DNA of 43,916 nt from Chara braunii (taxonomy: Eukaryota; Streptophyta; Charophyceae; Charales; Characeae): NCBI GenBank assembly GCA_003427395.1, contig BFEA01000326.1, positions 1,792,770-1,836,685 of the forward strand, written 5' to 3'. Under the pieces are notes generated by a model. The model searched no databases and had not been told where the DNA came from. It worked only from the letters and a program-made list of their open reading frames with translations. The translations under genes were made by a program, and so were the position numbers. Shown here one piece after another: positions 9,381 to 19,199 of the stretch; the first letter of the stretch is position 1, and each line of letters begins with the position of its first letter.

Positions 9381-9626
9381 GGCGCGGCCTATCTCAACCG
9401 TGTGATCTCGGCAATCGCACGATCGAGATGGACCGCGCCATCTACTACAAAGTGACACATCTCCAAAAGGAGCTATGCCCAGTAGGACGCAGCATTTCAG
9501 GTTCAATCCCGATATCCGCCAGGTACAAGTCACATATCATAACCTACTGGGGTAACCCCTATCACAACAGTGATAAGAGTAACTCCTCTATAAGAAGAGC
9601 TTCGCCCTCTCTCTATTCCCCCTGCC

Positions 9627-9735
9627 GTGGCCTTGCAGGCCCTGCCTGCCTGCGGCCCTGCAGGCCCTACCTGCCTGTGGACCGGTAGGCCCTGCCTGCC
9701 CGTGGCCTTGCAGGCCCTGCCTGCGTGTGGCCTTC
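9627..9735. repeat. 25-bp tandem hairpin repeat (copy 1)
   Basis: Units start at 9,627, 9,652, 9,677, 9,702 and 9,727, exactly 25 bases apart. Most units hold a GGCC(C/T)..(A/C)GGCC stem followed by CTGCCTGCC. The counterpart at 33,334 has the same period but different loops. Confidence 0.8.
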
Positions 9736-10138
9736 CCATGGATGGTTGTCCACCATAGCTCCGAGGTCACCCAACGGGTAGGTCTCGGCATTGGCCTGCT
9801 GGCCTCCCTTGGCTCGAGGTCAACCCCCGCGACCCAGAAAAAACTTCGTATTCCTTCCGCGCCACGACGCGACCATTCGTTTTAGCCTACGTAGACCCTG
9901 AATCGCGCGGCTTACCAGCCGCACGACACTATTCTAGGTATGATAGGTCTACTCATAGCATTCCCACATTCGCACGCCTCTACAACCTCGACAGAAACGA
10001 AGCATTGTCGAGTACTGCCATTACCCTCTGACGTCGCCAGCGCCCGAACTAGGGTTCTAAAGTTTTAGTCTCTCGGTCATAAGCCACACTGAATGAACTT
10101 TCGACAATGTCAGTCTCATCAAGTACCTCCATTCAACA

Positions 10139-10200
10139 AAAAAGTCGGACAACATCCGACATTGCAAACCCCCGGCAAATACCCTTGTCAGGGTATTTGC
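10139..10200. repeat. two stem-loops conserved in both copies
   Basis: GTCGGA/TCCGAC (10,144-10,160) and GCAAATACCC/GGGTATTTGC (10,175-10,200) recur at 33,857-33,872 and 33,887-33,912. In copy 2 the first stem gains a pair (GTCGGAC/GTCCGAC) and the second has one mismatch. The loop TTGTCA is identical. Between here and 10,304 the two copies diverge. Confidence 0.65.
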
Positions 10201-10645
10201 CCCGACAACGGTTCCTCAGATAGACCTCCCGCAGGGGTTTGTCCCTCCTCGCGGAGCTCCATCCCCTGAGGAGCGGTGTCGGAGGGCGCGGGGTCCCGAC
10301 CGTCCTCTGTGTGCCAAATGCCTGCTCAGGGAGCTTTGTGGTGCATCATATTCCTTACTTGGGGGGCCCCTGCGGCATACCAGGCCTACCCGGACTGAGC
10401 CCTGCTCAACGAATCGGTCCGGTTGGCTTTGCCAATAGCAAGGGGGTAGGTGTGTAGTAGGGCCCTTCATTGGTCCACGCAGGCTCGTCACCCTGTTGTA
10501 CAGCAGAGCACTACCGACCTGTGGCCGTGGTAGCCGCCGGGCTCGCTCAGGCACGCGGAGTCGGAGGAACGACACTGCCTTTTCTGCTGGGCGCCAGGCG
10601 CCACTTAGTCGGGTTATGGGTAAGGTGCAGGTTGTTATCGCAGTC

Positions 10646-10646
10646 A

Positions 10647-10699
<53 letters not shown>
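10646..10699. repeat. (AAT)n microsatellite
   Basis: About 17 AAT units. At the exactly corresponding place in copy 2 (34,651-34,714) there is an almost pure poly(A) tract. Confidence 0.95.
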
Positions 10700-10701
<2 letters not shown>

Positions 10702-11356
10702 GAAAAAAAAGGGAGTTGGAGGTAAGGAAGGAGAAAAGTGAATAAAAAGCGAAATAGGAAATATGTGCCAGATCCGCACGTTGATCTGGATCTTCGCTCT
10801 AAGTTTGAGAAAATCTAGAGTCTCCTAGGCGTTTTAGATTTCTGCCTACCACTATTCCTATTACTATTATTACTATTGTTATTATTATCGTTATTATTCT
10901 TATTACTAACCTTTCATCAGGTCTTCTCGGCCTGTCATTTCGCGGGAGAGGCCAACGGTTCGAATTTCAAGCGTGGTTGTGGTTTGTGGCCTAGGCGGGC
11001 TCGACCCTTCACGTATCTCCCATTGAGGGGACCGATCAAGCGCAGCGCGGCGCTCCCAAAAGAGGGGCAACCCGCGGCTGCTTCGGTAGGAGGCTTATCA
11101 CCCCCTGTGGAAGGTCATAAGCCCCCTCCTTGCCATTGGAAACAGGTACCCATCAGGGGTAATCCACAGGTCCTTATTTGAGAAAAGGGGAAAGGTCGCC
11201 TATGTGCCGTTATGGTAAGGTGGTATCGAGGCTGCAGGTCGCATCACGCAAAGACGACCACTAAAGTTGACGTTTGCTTTCTCTCTCTCTGTATATTTTA
11301 CTTTATTCTATTTTAATTTATTTTTATATTGTTATGTTTTATCATTTTCTTGATCA

Positions 11357-12073
11357 GTGCCCTTTATTTTGAACGGAGAGGTTGAGGCACTCCGCAATTT
11401 TATAAGAGAGGAAGGAGCCGTGCCACTTACTACTGCCCGGTGTTGTACTTGTGAGAACACGTGGTTGCTCTCGTTTCCTGTACAAGGAGAACAGGTGTGG
11501 TGGGTCGCTAAAGCCAGGATCTGTCCTTCGAGCTAAGTGCACACTGTACCGTGACCCGAGTGAGTGTGGGAAACTCAAACTGACGGGCAGACGGCTATGG
11601 CGCGTAGCAATGGCCTTTTCGGCTATAGGCCGGGCCATTTGAGATTTTACAAGAGCTGGGAGCCTATGCGTGAGGAGGGAGCTACGATGGATGCCTGTCT
11701 CAGTTATAGCAAAGGTGATGGACAGGCTAGACTAAAGATTAGTGTCTACGAGGGAAAGGAGCGAGAAATGAGGGAGGACAAGAAAGTCCAGGGCGTGGTT
11801 ACTGAGGCTCGAGATCGAGTTGAGCGGAGGTGCAGAAGGGACGGGGTGACCGCGGCCCTGAAGGTCACGGTCACTTACCACGAGGAGGAGACTTCCACGA
11901 GTACGACCGAGAGAGAGCAGCAGGAGCTGGACCGGGACTCAGAGGCCGAGTCTGAGGCCAATGATGCGCAAACCAGGTCCTCGCACGGGCTAGAGCAGTG
12001 GAGAAGAGAGCACCCGCCAGAGGAGTCCGTAGAGGACAGTCCTAAGGCCAACTCGTCTCAGCGAAGGGACTGA
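11357..12073 (+). pseudogene. Decayed ORF with repeated 'REEGA' motif (copy 1)
   Basis: A single plus-strand frame runs from about 11,357 to the TGA ending at 12,073, interrupted by three stops between 11,500 and 11,570. It contains EALRNFIREEGAVPLTT near 11,380, then PMREEGATMDACLSYSKGDG near 11,660, and ERRCRRDGVTAALKVTVTYH near 11,820. The pattern 'charged, R-(E/R)-x-G-A/V, then I/V-x-Y strand, then D-G' is also seen in the ORFs at 19,911 and 39,206. A pyrimidine-rich TTTTCTTGATCAG just before the start resembles a 3' splice site. Copy 2 (35,380-36,073) keeps the words but in shifted frames. The tail is rich in Glu, Ser and Thr. Function unknown; the relation among the motif copies is by eye and weak. 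Confidence 0.4.
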
Positions 12074-15000
12074 AGCCACGAGGCAGTTGAGAGAAGGACG
12101 AGAGCTATTGGGTGGACGGACGCGAGCGAGGACAACCAAGAAAAAGACGAGAGAGAACACACACAAGAGAGAGGTGAGCGAGTAGTTAAGGTCACCCACC
12201 TGATTAGTGCGGCGGGCAGAGGGCTTTTGCAGGGCATTGTCAGTTACTGCCATGCCTTCTTCTTCGAGCGGGAGGCTCCTCGCATGTGGGCCTGGACCGG
12301 TTAGGAAGTGATCCATGAGAAGACGTGTCAAGCCCCTGCGCTAGCGAGAGAACGCGCCGCGCATGTGACAAAAGGGGGGGGGTGGCAATGGGCTACACGA
12401 GCAAGAGAGTGGACTGGTGTGCGCGAGTGCAACATGCGTGCTCGGGATGCTGACGTCACCCTGACTTCTGCACGCAGAGAGGTCAGGACGGGGAGATATG
12501 GACAATCGTGAGAGGATCTCGAACTCCTTACAGTTCGTGTGGGATTGGCGTGATGATGTGTCAGTCGTTGCCTACACGGGGACCACTATGTGACCAGATA
12601 CTTTCTGGTGATGACCGCGTGTATGAGGCGAACTAGACGGAAGCAGTCAGGAGTCGTAGAGAGAGAGAGAGTTAGTCAAGTATTGTGAAGCTCATAAAAG
12701 GGAAAATTAGATGACGTCGAAGGCACTCTTGTTAGTTGAGGGGAAGCGAGGTGACGACCAGTAGAGGGGACAACTAAGGGAAGTGTCAGTCGTGCAAGAG
12801 AGAGAAAAGATGCGAGCAAAAGAGGACATGCATCAAAATCAGGGGGGGAGAGAGGTTCTTCTCGCAAGAGGAATAGGTAGCCAAGCAATGGGGGAGGCCT
12901 GTTGTAACTGAGAGCGGCCGACAAGATGTGAGCTCGCCGCCACGGTTGACGTCATCGGTTATCACCCTGTAGCAGTGAGACCGAACGTCACGAGACCTAT
13001 GCCTGGCATGCTCGTACCAAGAGTCGACGAGCGAGACTGAACTTGGGAGATGCGTGCACACGTTGGAGAGTAAACACATGTGAGCAATTGAAAGAGGCAC
13101 GCGGGCTCTAGGGAATATGAGTTATCGTTGACGTCCGCTTTATCGAGTCTGAGCAGTAGGATCACTACTCCGATAGGGCTGAGTGACTGGTATTTTGGGG
13201 GATCATGACAGTGTACCACTCTTCCCTGTTGGTGTAAAGCAATGACGAGCGGAAGTGGGGGAAATGGACGATGCTCCAGAACTGAGGATTCCTCTTCGGG
13301 TATGCGTGTAACTGCTATGAGGAGAGGGTTGACGCATGACCATTGACTTATGGGCTGTTTCCAGCAAAAAGGGCTTGACTCTTATCGCCTTCTTGCCAAA
13401 GAAGAGGGAGTGACCGTTGAGAGAGGGCATGAGTCTGTCTGGATTAAGAGAGAAGTTAACGCTATCCACGAATGACATGAGAAAAGGTGGGAAGCATGTT
13501 TATTGCGAGTCACCCGAGGAAAATGTGCACGGACGGGCGTGCCTCCCGCCCGTCCATGACAGTTGACCCCTCTCGGACAGCAGTTGTCTGTTGTTGACAA
13601 GCTCACTCGGGTATTGAAGCATTCTACAGTTGTGTGCTCTGGTACGCTTAGCGGCTTGTGCCAGCCGTTCGTCATCATAAAACACGCAGCCCCTCTCTCG
13701 TCCAGATTACTCATGTGTAGAGTTACGCATAGATTGCATTTCCTAACGACAGAACGGTAAATCCATGGTCTTTTGTGCAATGCACTATTATCACTAATCC
13801 CCTCCCCTTCGCTTATGCTAGCCCTTCAACGCTGTCCCCCTCGAGAAAGTATCCGTGGATCGATTATAAGAGATTAGTTGAGAGGGTCTAGTTGAGTCTT
13901 TGGACGCAACCAGTACTGTGGACAGTCGTCGTGAGGTATATGCATACATACTCTGGTAACTAACTGCGATTAGCATTGGTCTGGGGGTAATCGGTGCGTC
14001 TGTGTTTGTTCTTCCTGGTTTGCCTGAAGATTGAACCACTACTAAGATGTTCACCTTGCGACATCATCTAGTTAAGGATGACTGTAGGTGAATAACTGAG
14101 TGTAAATGAGATGCAACATGATGCGATCGGGAGACTTTGGAGGTAAAGGAGGGAGGAAGGGACTGACTCACTGAAATAAAGGCAGATAGATATTGGTTGA
14201 AGTAGACAAAATTCTAATCGCAAAATGCTAAGCTCTCCTCTCCCAAACTTCCTCCTCTCATCAGATCATCCCCTGCCCAATGAGAAAAAAGGTAAACGTA
14301 AAAAGGAAAATCACTTACGTGCTGATTAAGTTTTTGCTTGATGGGGATTGATAGTTCTTAAATCATAGTTCGACTAAGTGAAAAGGGGTGTACTGGATAC
14401 TGTATGAGTAGAGTGTCTTTTCGCACCTACTCGGGTCACCACCGTTGTCATTGCGTTGTAACTTGAGAAGTAACGGACTCTTTACTTGGTAGCTGGTTAA
14501 ATCTCCTTGATTAAGCCAGCCTGTTTGGCTTACTAGGAAATGAAATGGGATGATGACAGAGGGAACGTTAAATCAGAGAATTGAATAGACATGGCACTCG
14601 TAATAAGGAAGAAGAATCCCAACAGCGTTTGACGGGAATCAGCGGACAGTAATATCTTGACAGGCGTACATGGACTAAGAGTGATCTTTTACTATGCCTG
14701 AGTAGAGGAAGTGAATGGATTGAGCCTAACTGAGTCCTATCCGGTATGTGTCCCCGTTTCAAAAAAAAAAAGAAATCGGTACTCTCTGTTCTGTAGCTAA
14801 AGGTCTTCGGTAAAGAATATAAGAAGAAATATACAGACAGATAATCAGCGCGACCTTCCCCGCCAGTAGCTAACTATCCACGGATGACTTTCACGCTTAT
14901 TCAACAACTCGACCAAGAGTAGAGTGTCAAAAGTTAGGGGATCGGCATGCAATGGTATATCCCGTTGTGCTTTAGCGGAGGGGAAATCTCATAGTCCTGT

Positions 15001-15511
15001 AACACCATCCCGTCCTGGCAAATTTCAAACGAAAGAGGGATGACGCTTACTGATTACAAAAAAAAAAGGTCATGCAGTTAAGCCAAGGGTTGCTTGATTG
15101 ACAATGACTCTCACCGTCAGCCCCTGGTCCAGACTTAGGCAGTGGACTTCGCTGGAAAAGTAATAGAGAGATAACGTTTGCATCTACAGGCGACGAGTCA
15201 ACAACTATAGATCGTTGTTGCGTGGCTGTTGGTAGCCTGTCCTTGGAGATAGAAGTTGAATGACTCATGGAAACTCCGACTAAGGAGTAATACCCATGTC
15301 TTGCAATCTTCAGTCTCAAAACAGTGTGACGGGTCTTGCAGACGGGTAAGAAAAGATAACACATCGACAACGCTTGCTCGGGGCCTGGATCACGCTTATC
15401 CGACTGCCCCTGGGCTCGAGACTGGTCTGATCGTGAACAAGCGAAAATTTGTGAAGCGGTCACGAGGTATTAACCTGGACAGTGAATCTCTGTAAGAAAT
15501 GAGAAGGAATT

Positions 15512-15735
15512 ATGGAGAGAAAAAACGAGTTGGAGGTAACTTACTCCCTCCAGAAAACGAGACAATCAGTAACATTCAGCAAGTCTGGAAACTAATAAGG
15601 GAAGGGGCGCTAGGGCTAGTGAAGAATCATTGCATATACCTTCTACCTCTACAGTTCAGACGGACGATTGCATAGCACTTTTTCATCAACAGAAACGGTG
15701 GATCGAGCACGAGAGGCCACCAATAATCAACAATG
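15512..15735 (+). pseudogene. Broken copy of the short ORF at 39,206
   Basis: The DNA matches 39,206-39,460, but two small deletions (about 22 bases after the TCCTC near 15,550, and about 8 bases near 15,630) and point changes break the frame. The end is still readable as YTFYLYSSDGRLHSTFSS-type protein followed by RAREATNNQQ. Comparison with copy 2 shows which of the two versions has decayed. Confidence 0.6.
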
Positions 15736-15828
15736 AGGGTGAGGAAAGAGAGAGTCTTCGGTTGTGTCATGAGTGGTACAGCAAAAGCGAAAATGACAAA
15801 ATAGGGACACATGATGACTACTGAAAAA

Positions 15829-15888
15829 TCAAGCATTATTCAATCGAACATTATTCAATCAAGCACTACTCAATTAAACATTATTCAA
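15829..15888. repeat. 15-bp tandem repeat, four copies
   Basis: Four units of T(C/T)(A/G)A(A/G)CA(T/C)TA(T/C)TCAA type start at 15,829, 15,844, 15,859 and 15,874. Copy 2 has five units (39,553-39,627). Confidence 0.85.
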
Positions 15889-16198
15889 CCAATCGTTATC
15901 CTCCTATGACACTCAGTTAGTACTCAAATGTTACTTGATCAAGCGGGCATCTAATATTCAAGTATTGATCAATCAAGAATCCAGTGGGCATTTCTGACAC
16001 CTTCAACTCAACATTCAATCAATTTTCATGCAATACTGGACTATCTGAGTTTTGCGCACCTTGTAACTTATTATCCAATCAGCACCCGGTCATCTGAATT
16101 CTCACACAGCTTTAGTCACAGTCAGCCAGTCTTCCCCCATCGTTCTGCTGGCTCCAAAGATCAGTTTCAGGTAAACCGTGTTTTCCTCTTAGGGAACT

Positions 16199-16884
16199 TT
16201 GGACCGGTTTCAGCGACCACATCAGTCCATGAGTGCGGTCCGGTCTTTAGCAGTCAGTGAGTCAGTTTTGGCAAGCCTTAACCAGATTGCTCAACAGATG
16301 TTTTTGATTATCGGTATGTCAGTGTCATTGGCTTCAGGGGCGAGGGCCTGTCAATCTTTGTCGTCCTCACCAGTTTTGTCGTAGGCACTATCCACGACCT
16401 GAGGCCCTATGTGAGGAAAGGGAGAGAGACCCATGAGAACTTTGACTCAGTTTGGGTTGCAGCGGCCAGGTATCTCGAGGAGAAGGAGAGAGATTTCGGC
16501 GAGAGTGGAAAGAGGCTAATCCGCAGCATCGTGCCTAAGCTCTACACGGATTACCCCAGGCCTCCGGTTCCCTTCCCTCTCACCGACGGTTCTTGTTGGA
16601 GTGACCTGGTCGATCTCGCAAAGAGATACATCTCACCAGCACAGATTGACTACGAGGCTATAACCGAACCATCAAAATTCCGACATCTCATACGAGGGGT
16701 TTTCTCCAGGCCTTATCTCCCCACTCTATGGGAGGAGTTTTGTGCCATGGTTAACTTCCGTGTTATGAGTCTTGGATGGAAGCGTTCAGAGCTTGCGAGT
16801 TTTCAGTGGCTTTACATCCAAAGGCCACAATCTCAGAGGGTACATACGCGTGACTCAAAGCACAGGAGACACACATCCAAATGA
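16199..16884 (+). pseudogene. First member of the 'RxYVxK' ORF family, frameshifted
   Basis: An N-terminal frame from 16,199 (ATG at 16,229) reads ..VSESVLASLNQIAQQ. Near 16,295 the match passes to the frame that stays open to 16,884: VFDYRYVSVIGF, then IFVVLTSFVVGTIHDLRPYV, WVAAARYLEEKERDFGESGK, PPVPFPLTDGSCWSDLVDLA. These line up in order with the ORFs at 18,227 and 18,583: (F/I)PYE(L/I)VRYE, YVLTFYFVDLDTYDVRIYVP, KEKERFERGNK, SPP..L, NWSAVVELALKVER. It has an extra C-terminal stretch of about 70 residues. It lies in the part of the left repeat absent from copy 2, before the PBS. No known domain recognised; no signal peptide or membrane segment is evident. Confidence 0.6.
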
Positions 16885-17363
16885 CAGATTGAGCATGTGA
16901 CTTAGAGGGATGAGTGAGGACTCCTGCCTAGTGCTGGTCGCACCTATCCTTTGTACTCCCTGAGACTAGTATGAGTTTTCATTCTTCCCTCACTTACCCT
17001 TGTCATTTGCCACAGTCGCTCAATCTTGCTCTTTTGCATTGCCTTTGAATGACGTTTGCTTTCTCAGATGATCGTGTCACAGTTCTCAAAATTAGTAAAT
17101 TGGCAAAATGATGCATGCATGATGTACCAAAACTTTTACGATTCTTATCTGCATAATTCTTTGTTGTTCCGAATCAAAATAAAAGATTCCTAAGATCGGG
17201 ATCTGGCGAAGACCGCAATTGAAGGGTCTCGCTCGAAGCCGGACGCACACAACAGGAAGGGATTTGCTTTATTTAATTTATTTTAGTACTATACAAAATC
17301 TTGTTTGACAGCCTGTTGGTTTTCCAGTCGCCTGAAGAGGCTCGATTGGGGGAAAGTGTGACA
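16885..17363 (+). other. last part of the left LTR, no gene
   Basis: No open frame of note. AAGATTCCTAAGATCGGGAT and TCGAAGCCGGACGCAC stand in AT-rich sequence. The segment ends in GGGGGAAAGTGTGACA just before the PBS. The same AAAGTGTGACA occurs at 27,705-27,715, but the sequence around it there is not alike. Confidence 0.4.
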
Positions 17364-17367
17364 AAAA

Positions 17368-17385
17368 TGGTGTCGTTGCCGGGGA
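17368..17385 (+). other. primer-binding site, tRNA-Asp type
   Basis: TGGTGTCGTTGCCGGGGA matches 16 of 18 bases of the complement of plant tRNA-Asp's 3' end (TGGCGCCGTTGCCGGGGA), a primer known from several plant LTR elements. Both differences are C to T and would leave G-U pairs. Four A residues separate it from a CA ending the presumed LTR. Extra ORFs and gag-pol follow on the same strand, as expected. Confidence 0.75.
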
Positions 17386-17694
17386 CATGAAAAACTTTTC
17401 GTGTCCGGAACGAGCCTGGGTCAGCAAACAACTTTGAACTTTGATTAGGCCTTAAGAACTGTTGACAATTTCTGAAATTTCAGATTGACTTTATTATTCT
17501 GATTGAGATGCAATTCTCTTGAAAGTCTCAGTTGCTAACCGAGTCTCACTCTTCGTGTGTGAGGTACCACACTGAACTGGAGGAGGAGACTAGTATAATT
17601 ATTGGAGAAGATCGAGTTTGATCTAAGGTATGTCATATGAGCCCTTAACTACTGAAAGAGTTCGAGAAAGAAGAGAACAAATCAGGTCCAAGAA

Positions 17695-18087
17695 ATGTTG
17701 GTTAACGATTCATTGAAAAAACTCTCTAAGCTCACGTCTAAGGAGATACTCCCCTATCAGTATGAGGGTTGCTGAGTCTATCATTCACATGGTTTAACCA
17801 TCTGTATAGTGATGACTCGCTTCTTGGAAGGAGATATCTATGATATCCATCCTTACATCAAGAAAGGAGGATGCAATGATGGTGATAATTTTAACTGGTT
17901 ATGAGAAATTGTTGTTCAGTTCATCTATGATGAAAGAGTAGACCTAATCAAGCGAAAGAAGAAAGTGGAATGGGGTCTAATGCCAGTAACATATGACACT
18001 GCTATGATCCCTCCTATCTCTGACAGGCAATGTGATGAGACTAATCGGCTACCAATTATCAGCATGGTGCTGAAATGGGAGAGATGA
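17695..18087 (+). pseudogene. Second member of the ORF family, two internal stops
   Basis: An ATG at 17,695 and a TGA at 18,085-18,087 bound 131 codons in one frame with two internal TGA stops. Readable pieces are LTSKEILPYQYEGC, LTICIVMTRFLEGDIYDIHP, YIKKGG, VDLIKRKKKVEWG, MIPPISD and LPIISMVLKWER. They correspond in order to the blocks of the neighbouring ORFs (IPYE..RYE; YVLT.YF.DLD.Y.VRIYVP; EKERFERG; SPP; W..VV.LALK.ER). It is the first ORF after the PBS. Confidence 0.6.
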
Positions 18088-18162
18088 ACTGGTGGTCATG
18101 AGAACTAAAGAGACTTCAGCAGAGGAAATCGGACGGAGAAGGTCGAAATTTGGCAAAGGTTA

Positions 18163-18586
18163 AGACCCAAGCCAAGAGAAGGTTGAGTGCCTTCTAAGAT
18201 CACTAAAATCCTCAAGTAAGAGAGAGGTGTTCCCATATGAGCTTGTCAGATATGAGATGGTCGAGAGTGGATGGGAGCAAGAACGATTTTATGTACTGAC
18301 ATTTTACTTTGTAGACTTGGATACGTATGATGTGAGGATTTATGTTCCTAAAGAAAGAAGTATTGACGTAGTGTATGGGAGGTGTTGGGGATTTGCTGAA
18401 GAGGTTATACTAAAAGAGAAAGAGAGATTTGAGAGAGGAAATAAATGTTTCATTGGATGTACTCGATTTACTTTCTTTGAGGAATTTTTATCTCCTCCCT
18501 TACTTGATATTAATTTGTCAAAAGATAATTGGTCTGCAGTGGTTGAGCTTGCACTGAAAGTGGAAAGAGACCAAAGAACTAAATGA
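18163..18586 (+). CDS. Unknown protein, third member of the ORF family
   Basis: The frame is open from 18,163 to the TGA at 18,584-18,586. There is no ATG near its beginning; the first usable non-ATG start is the GTG at 18,227 (119 residues). Homology to the next ORF begins before that codon (ECLLRSLKSSSKREV), so the true start has probably been lost or lay in an upstream exon. Order of blocks: FPYELVRYE, FYVLTFYFVDLDTYDVRIYV, CWGFAEEVILKEKERFERG, LSPPLLDIN, NWSAVVELALKVER. The protein is charged and soluble-looking with alternating beta-like and helical stretches. No recognised domain. The stop overlaps the ATG of the next ORF. It stands where Ogre/Tat-type elements carry an ORF1, but similarity to those proteins could not be tested. 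Confidence 0.5.
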
Positions 18587-19065
18587 GCCAGCTCTATTCA
18601 CCTCCAAGAAGGAAGCCTTGGTTTAGATTGGTAAGAGGACATGAGAGGTTGAGTACGGTTGAATCAGATAAACTGTTAAATTACCTTAATTCTATTACGA
18701 GGAGAGTCGCGATTCCCTATGAGATTGTGAGGTATGAGACACTAAAAAATCCAGGGCGAGAGCAGGACAGTGTGTATGTTCTTACATGTTACTTTAATGA
18801 TCTTGATGATTTTTATGTTAGGATCTACGTACCGAGACATAAATTTGAAGAGTGTAGAAGAGGTTTGTGTTGGCAACGAGCATCAGATATCATGCGTGAT
18901 GAGAAACAAAAGTTAGAACGGGAAAAAAAAATTTTCTCTTGGAGTACCTATGTCACACCTTTCATTCGGATACCTTCTCCTCCTGTTGAAGGGCTTACCT
19001 TTTCGAGGAATAATTGGTCAGTCATGATAGCTTTTGTATGGAAGGTGAAGAGGGTTCATGAATAA
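18583..19065 (+). CDS. Unknown protein, fourth member of the ORF family
   Basis: The most complete member: 160 residues from an ATG at 18,583. Residues 1-35 are basic (PPRRKPW, RLVRGHERL). Then follow ESDKLLNYLNSITRRVAIPY, EIVRYETL, YVLTCYFNDLDDFYVRIYVP (about residues 65-85), a charged helix-like RDEKQKLEREKK (about 107-118), PSPPVEGL, and NWSVMIAFVWKVKR near the end. Side by side with the preceding ORF, I judge roughly 40% identity over 110 residues. The ATG overlaps the previous stop as ATGA. Function unknown. Although it lies in a decayed element, it has no stop. Confidence 0.55.
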   Translation: MSQLYSPPRRKPWFRLVRGHERLSTVESDKLLNYLNSITRRVAIPYEIVRYETLKNPGREQDSVYVLTCYFNDLDDFYVRIYVPRHKFEECRRGLCWQRASDIMRDEKQKLEREKKIFSWSTYVTPFIRIPSPPVEGLTFSRNNWSVMIAFVWKVKRVHE

Positions 19066-19199
19066 TACTCTCAGCAGCAATAATAACTGTTGTGAGAGGT
19101 AAACTTTTATGAAGTAATTGAATCTAATAATCCCTTTGTAATTCTAAGATACAAACTTATGTAAGAAGGTGAATAGTATTTCACATTTCAGTAGTCAAA

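Larger units (their letters stand above)
10304..16060 (+). repeat. highly similar right half of the long repeat, copy 1
   Basis: From CCTCTGTGTGCC onward this matches 34,310-39,798 at roughly 90% at the start and 93-95% further in, by eye. Main differences: the (AAT)n versus poly(A) tract, 294 bases at 14,406-14,699 missing from copy 2, and small indels. No long intact ORF was found; frames at 12-15 kb do not stay open in both copies. Two short coding remnants are annotated separately. Confidence 0.85.
4358..17363 (+). mobile_element. 5' LTR (5'-truncated) of a giant LTR retrotransposon, copy 1
   Basis: Positions 4,358-16,060 recur in the same order and orientation at about 28,125-39,798. 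The repeat begins abruptly at TGTCGAGCGCATCGGCTC, interrupting the gag remnant, and its shared part ends at TTTTGCGCACC. Beyond 16,060 only this copy continues, to AAAGTGTGACA at 17,363, four bases before a tRNA-Asp-like PBS. I therefore read 17,363 as the LTR's 3' end and the 5' end as lost. In an alternative reading, TG at 4,358 and CA at 16,058 are the true ends of an 11.7-kb LTR; no target-site duplication supports that, and it leaves the PBS 1.3 kb from the LTR. Either length is far above the usual few hundred to 5,000 bases. Left part (to about 10,300) and right part differ sharply in similarity to copy 2. Confidence 0.6.

Noticed and set aside
9480-9530. tRNA-like B box GGTTCAATCCC after the U6 fragment
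   Set aside because: Fits a B box in copy 1, but the copy 2 counterpart has lost the first G, no A box lies at a suitable distance and no cloverleaf forms.
12308-15490. Numerous 60-140-codon frames on both strands in the right half
   Set aside because: Frames are not kept between two copies that are over 90% alike, so they are not under coding constraint.
4358-16058. TG (4,358) to CA (16,058) as the true LTR limits
   Set aside because: Not excluded, but no flanking duplication (CACGG versus CCGGG), no PBS after 16,058 and no PPT before the start of copy 2. The PBS at 17,368 and PPT at 27,856 fit outer truncations better.
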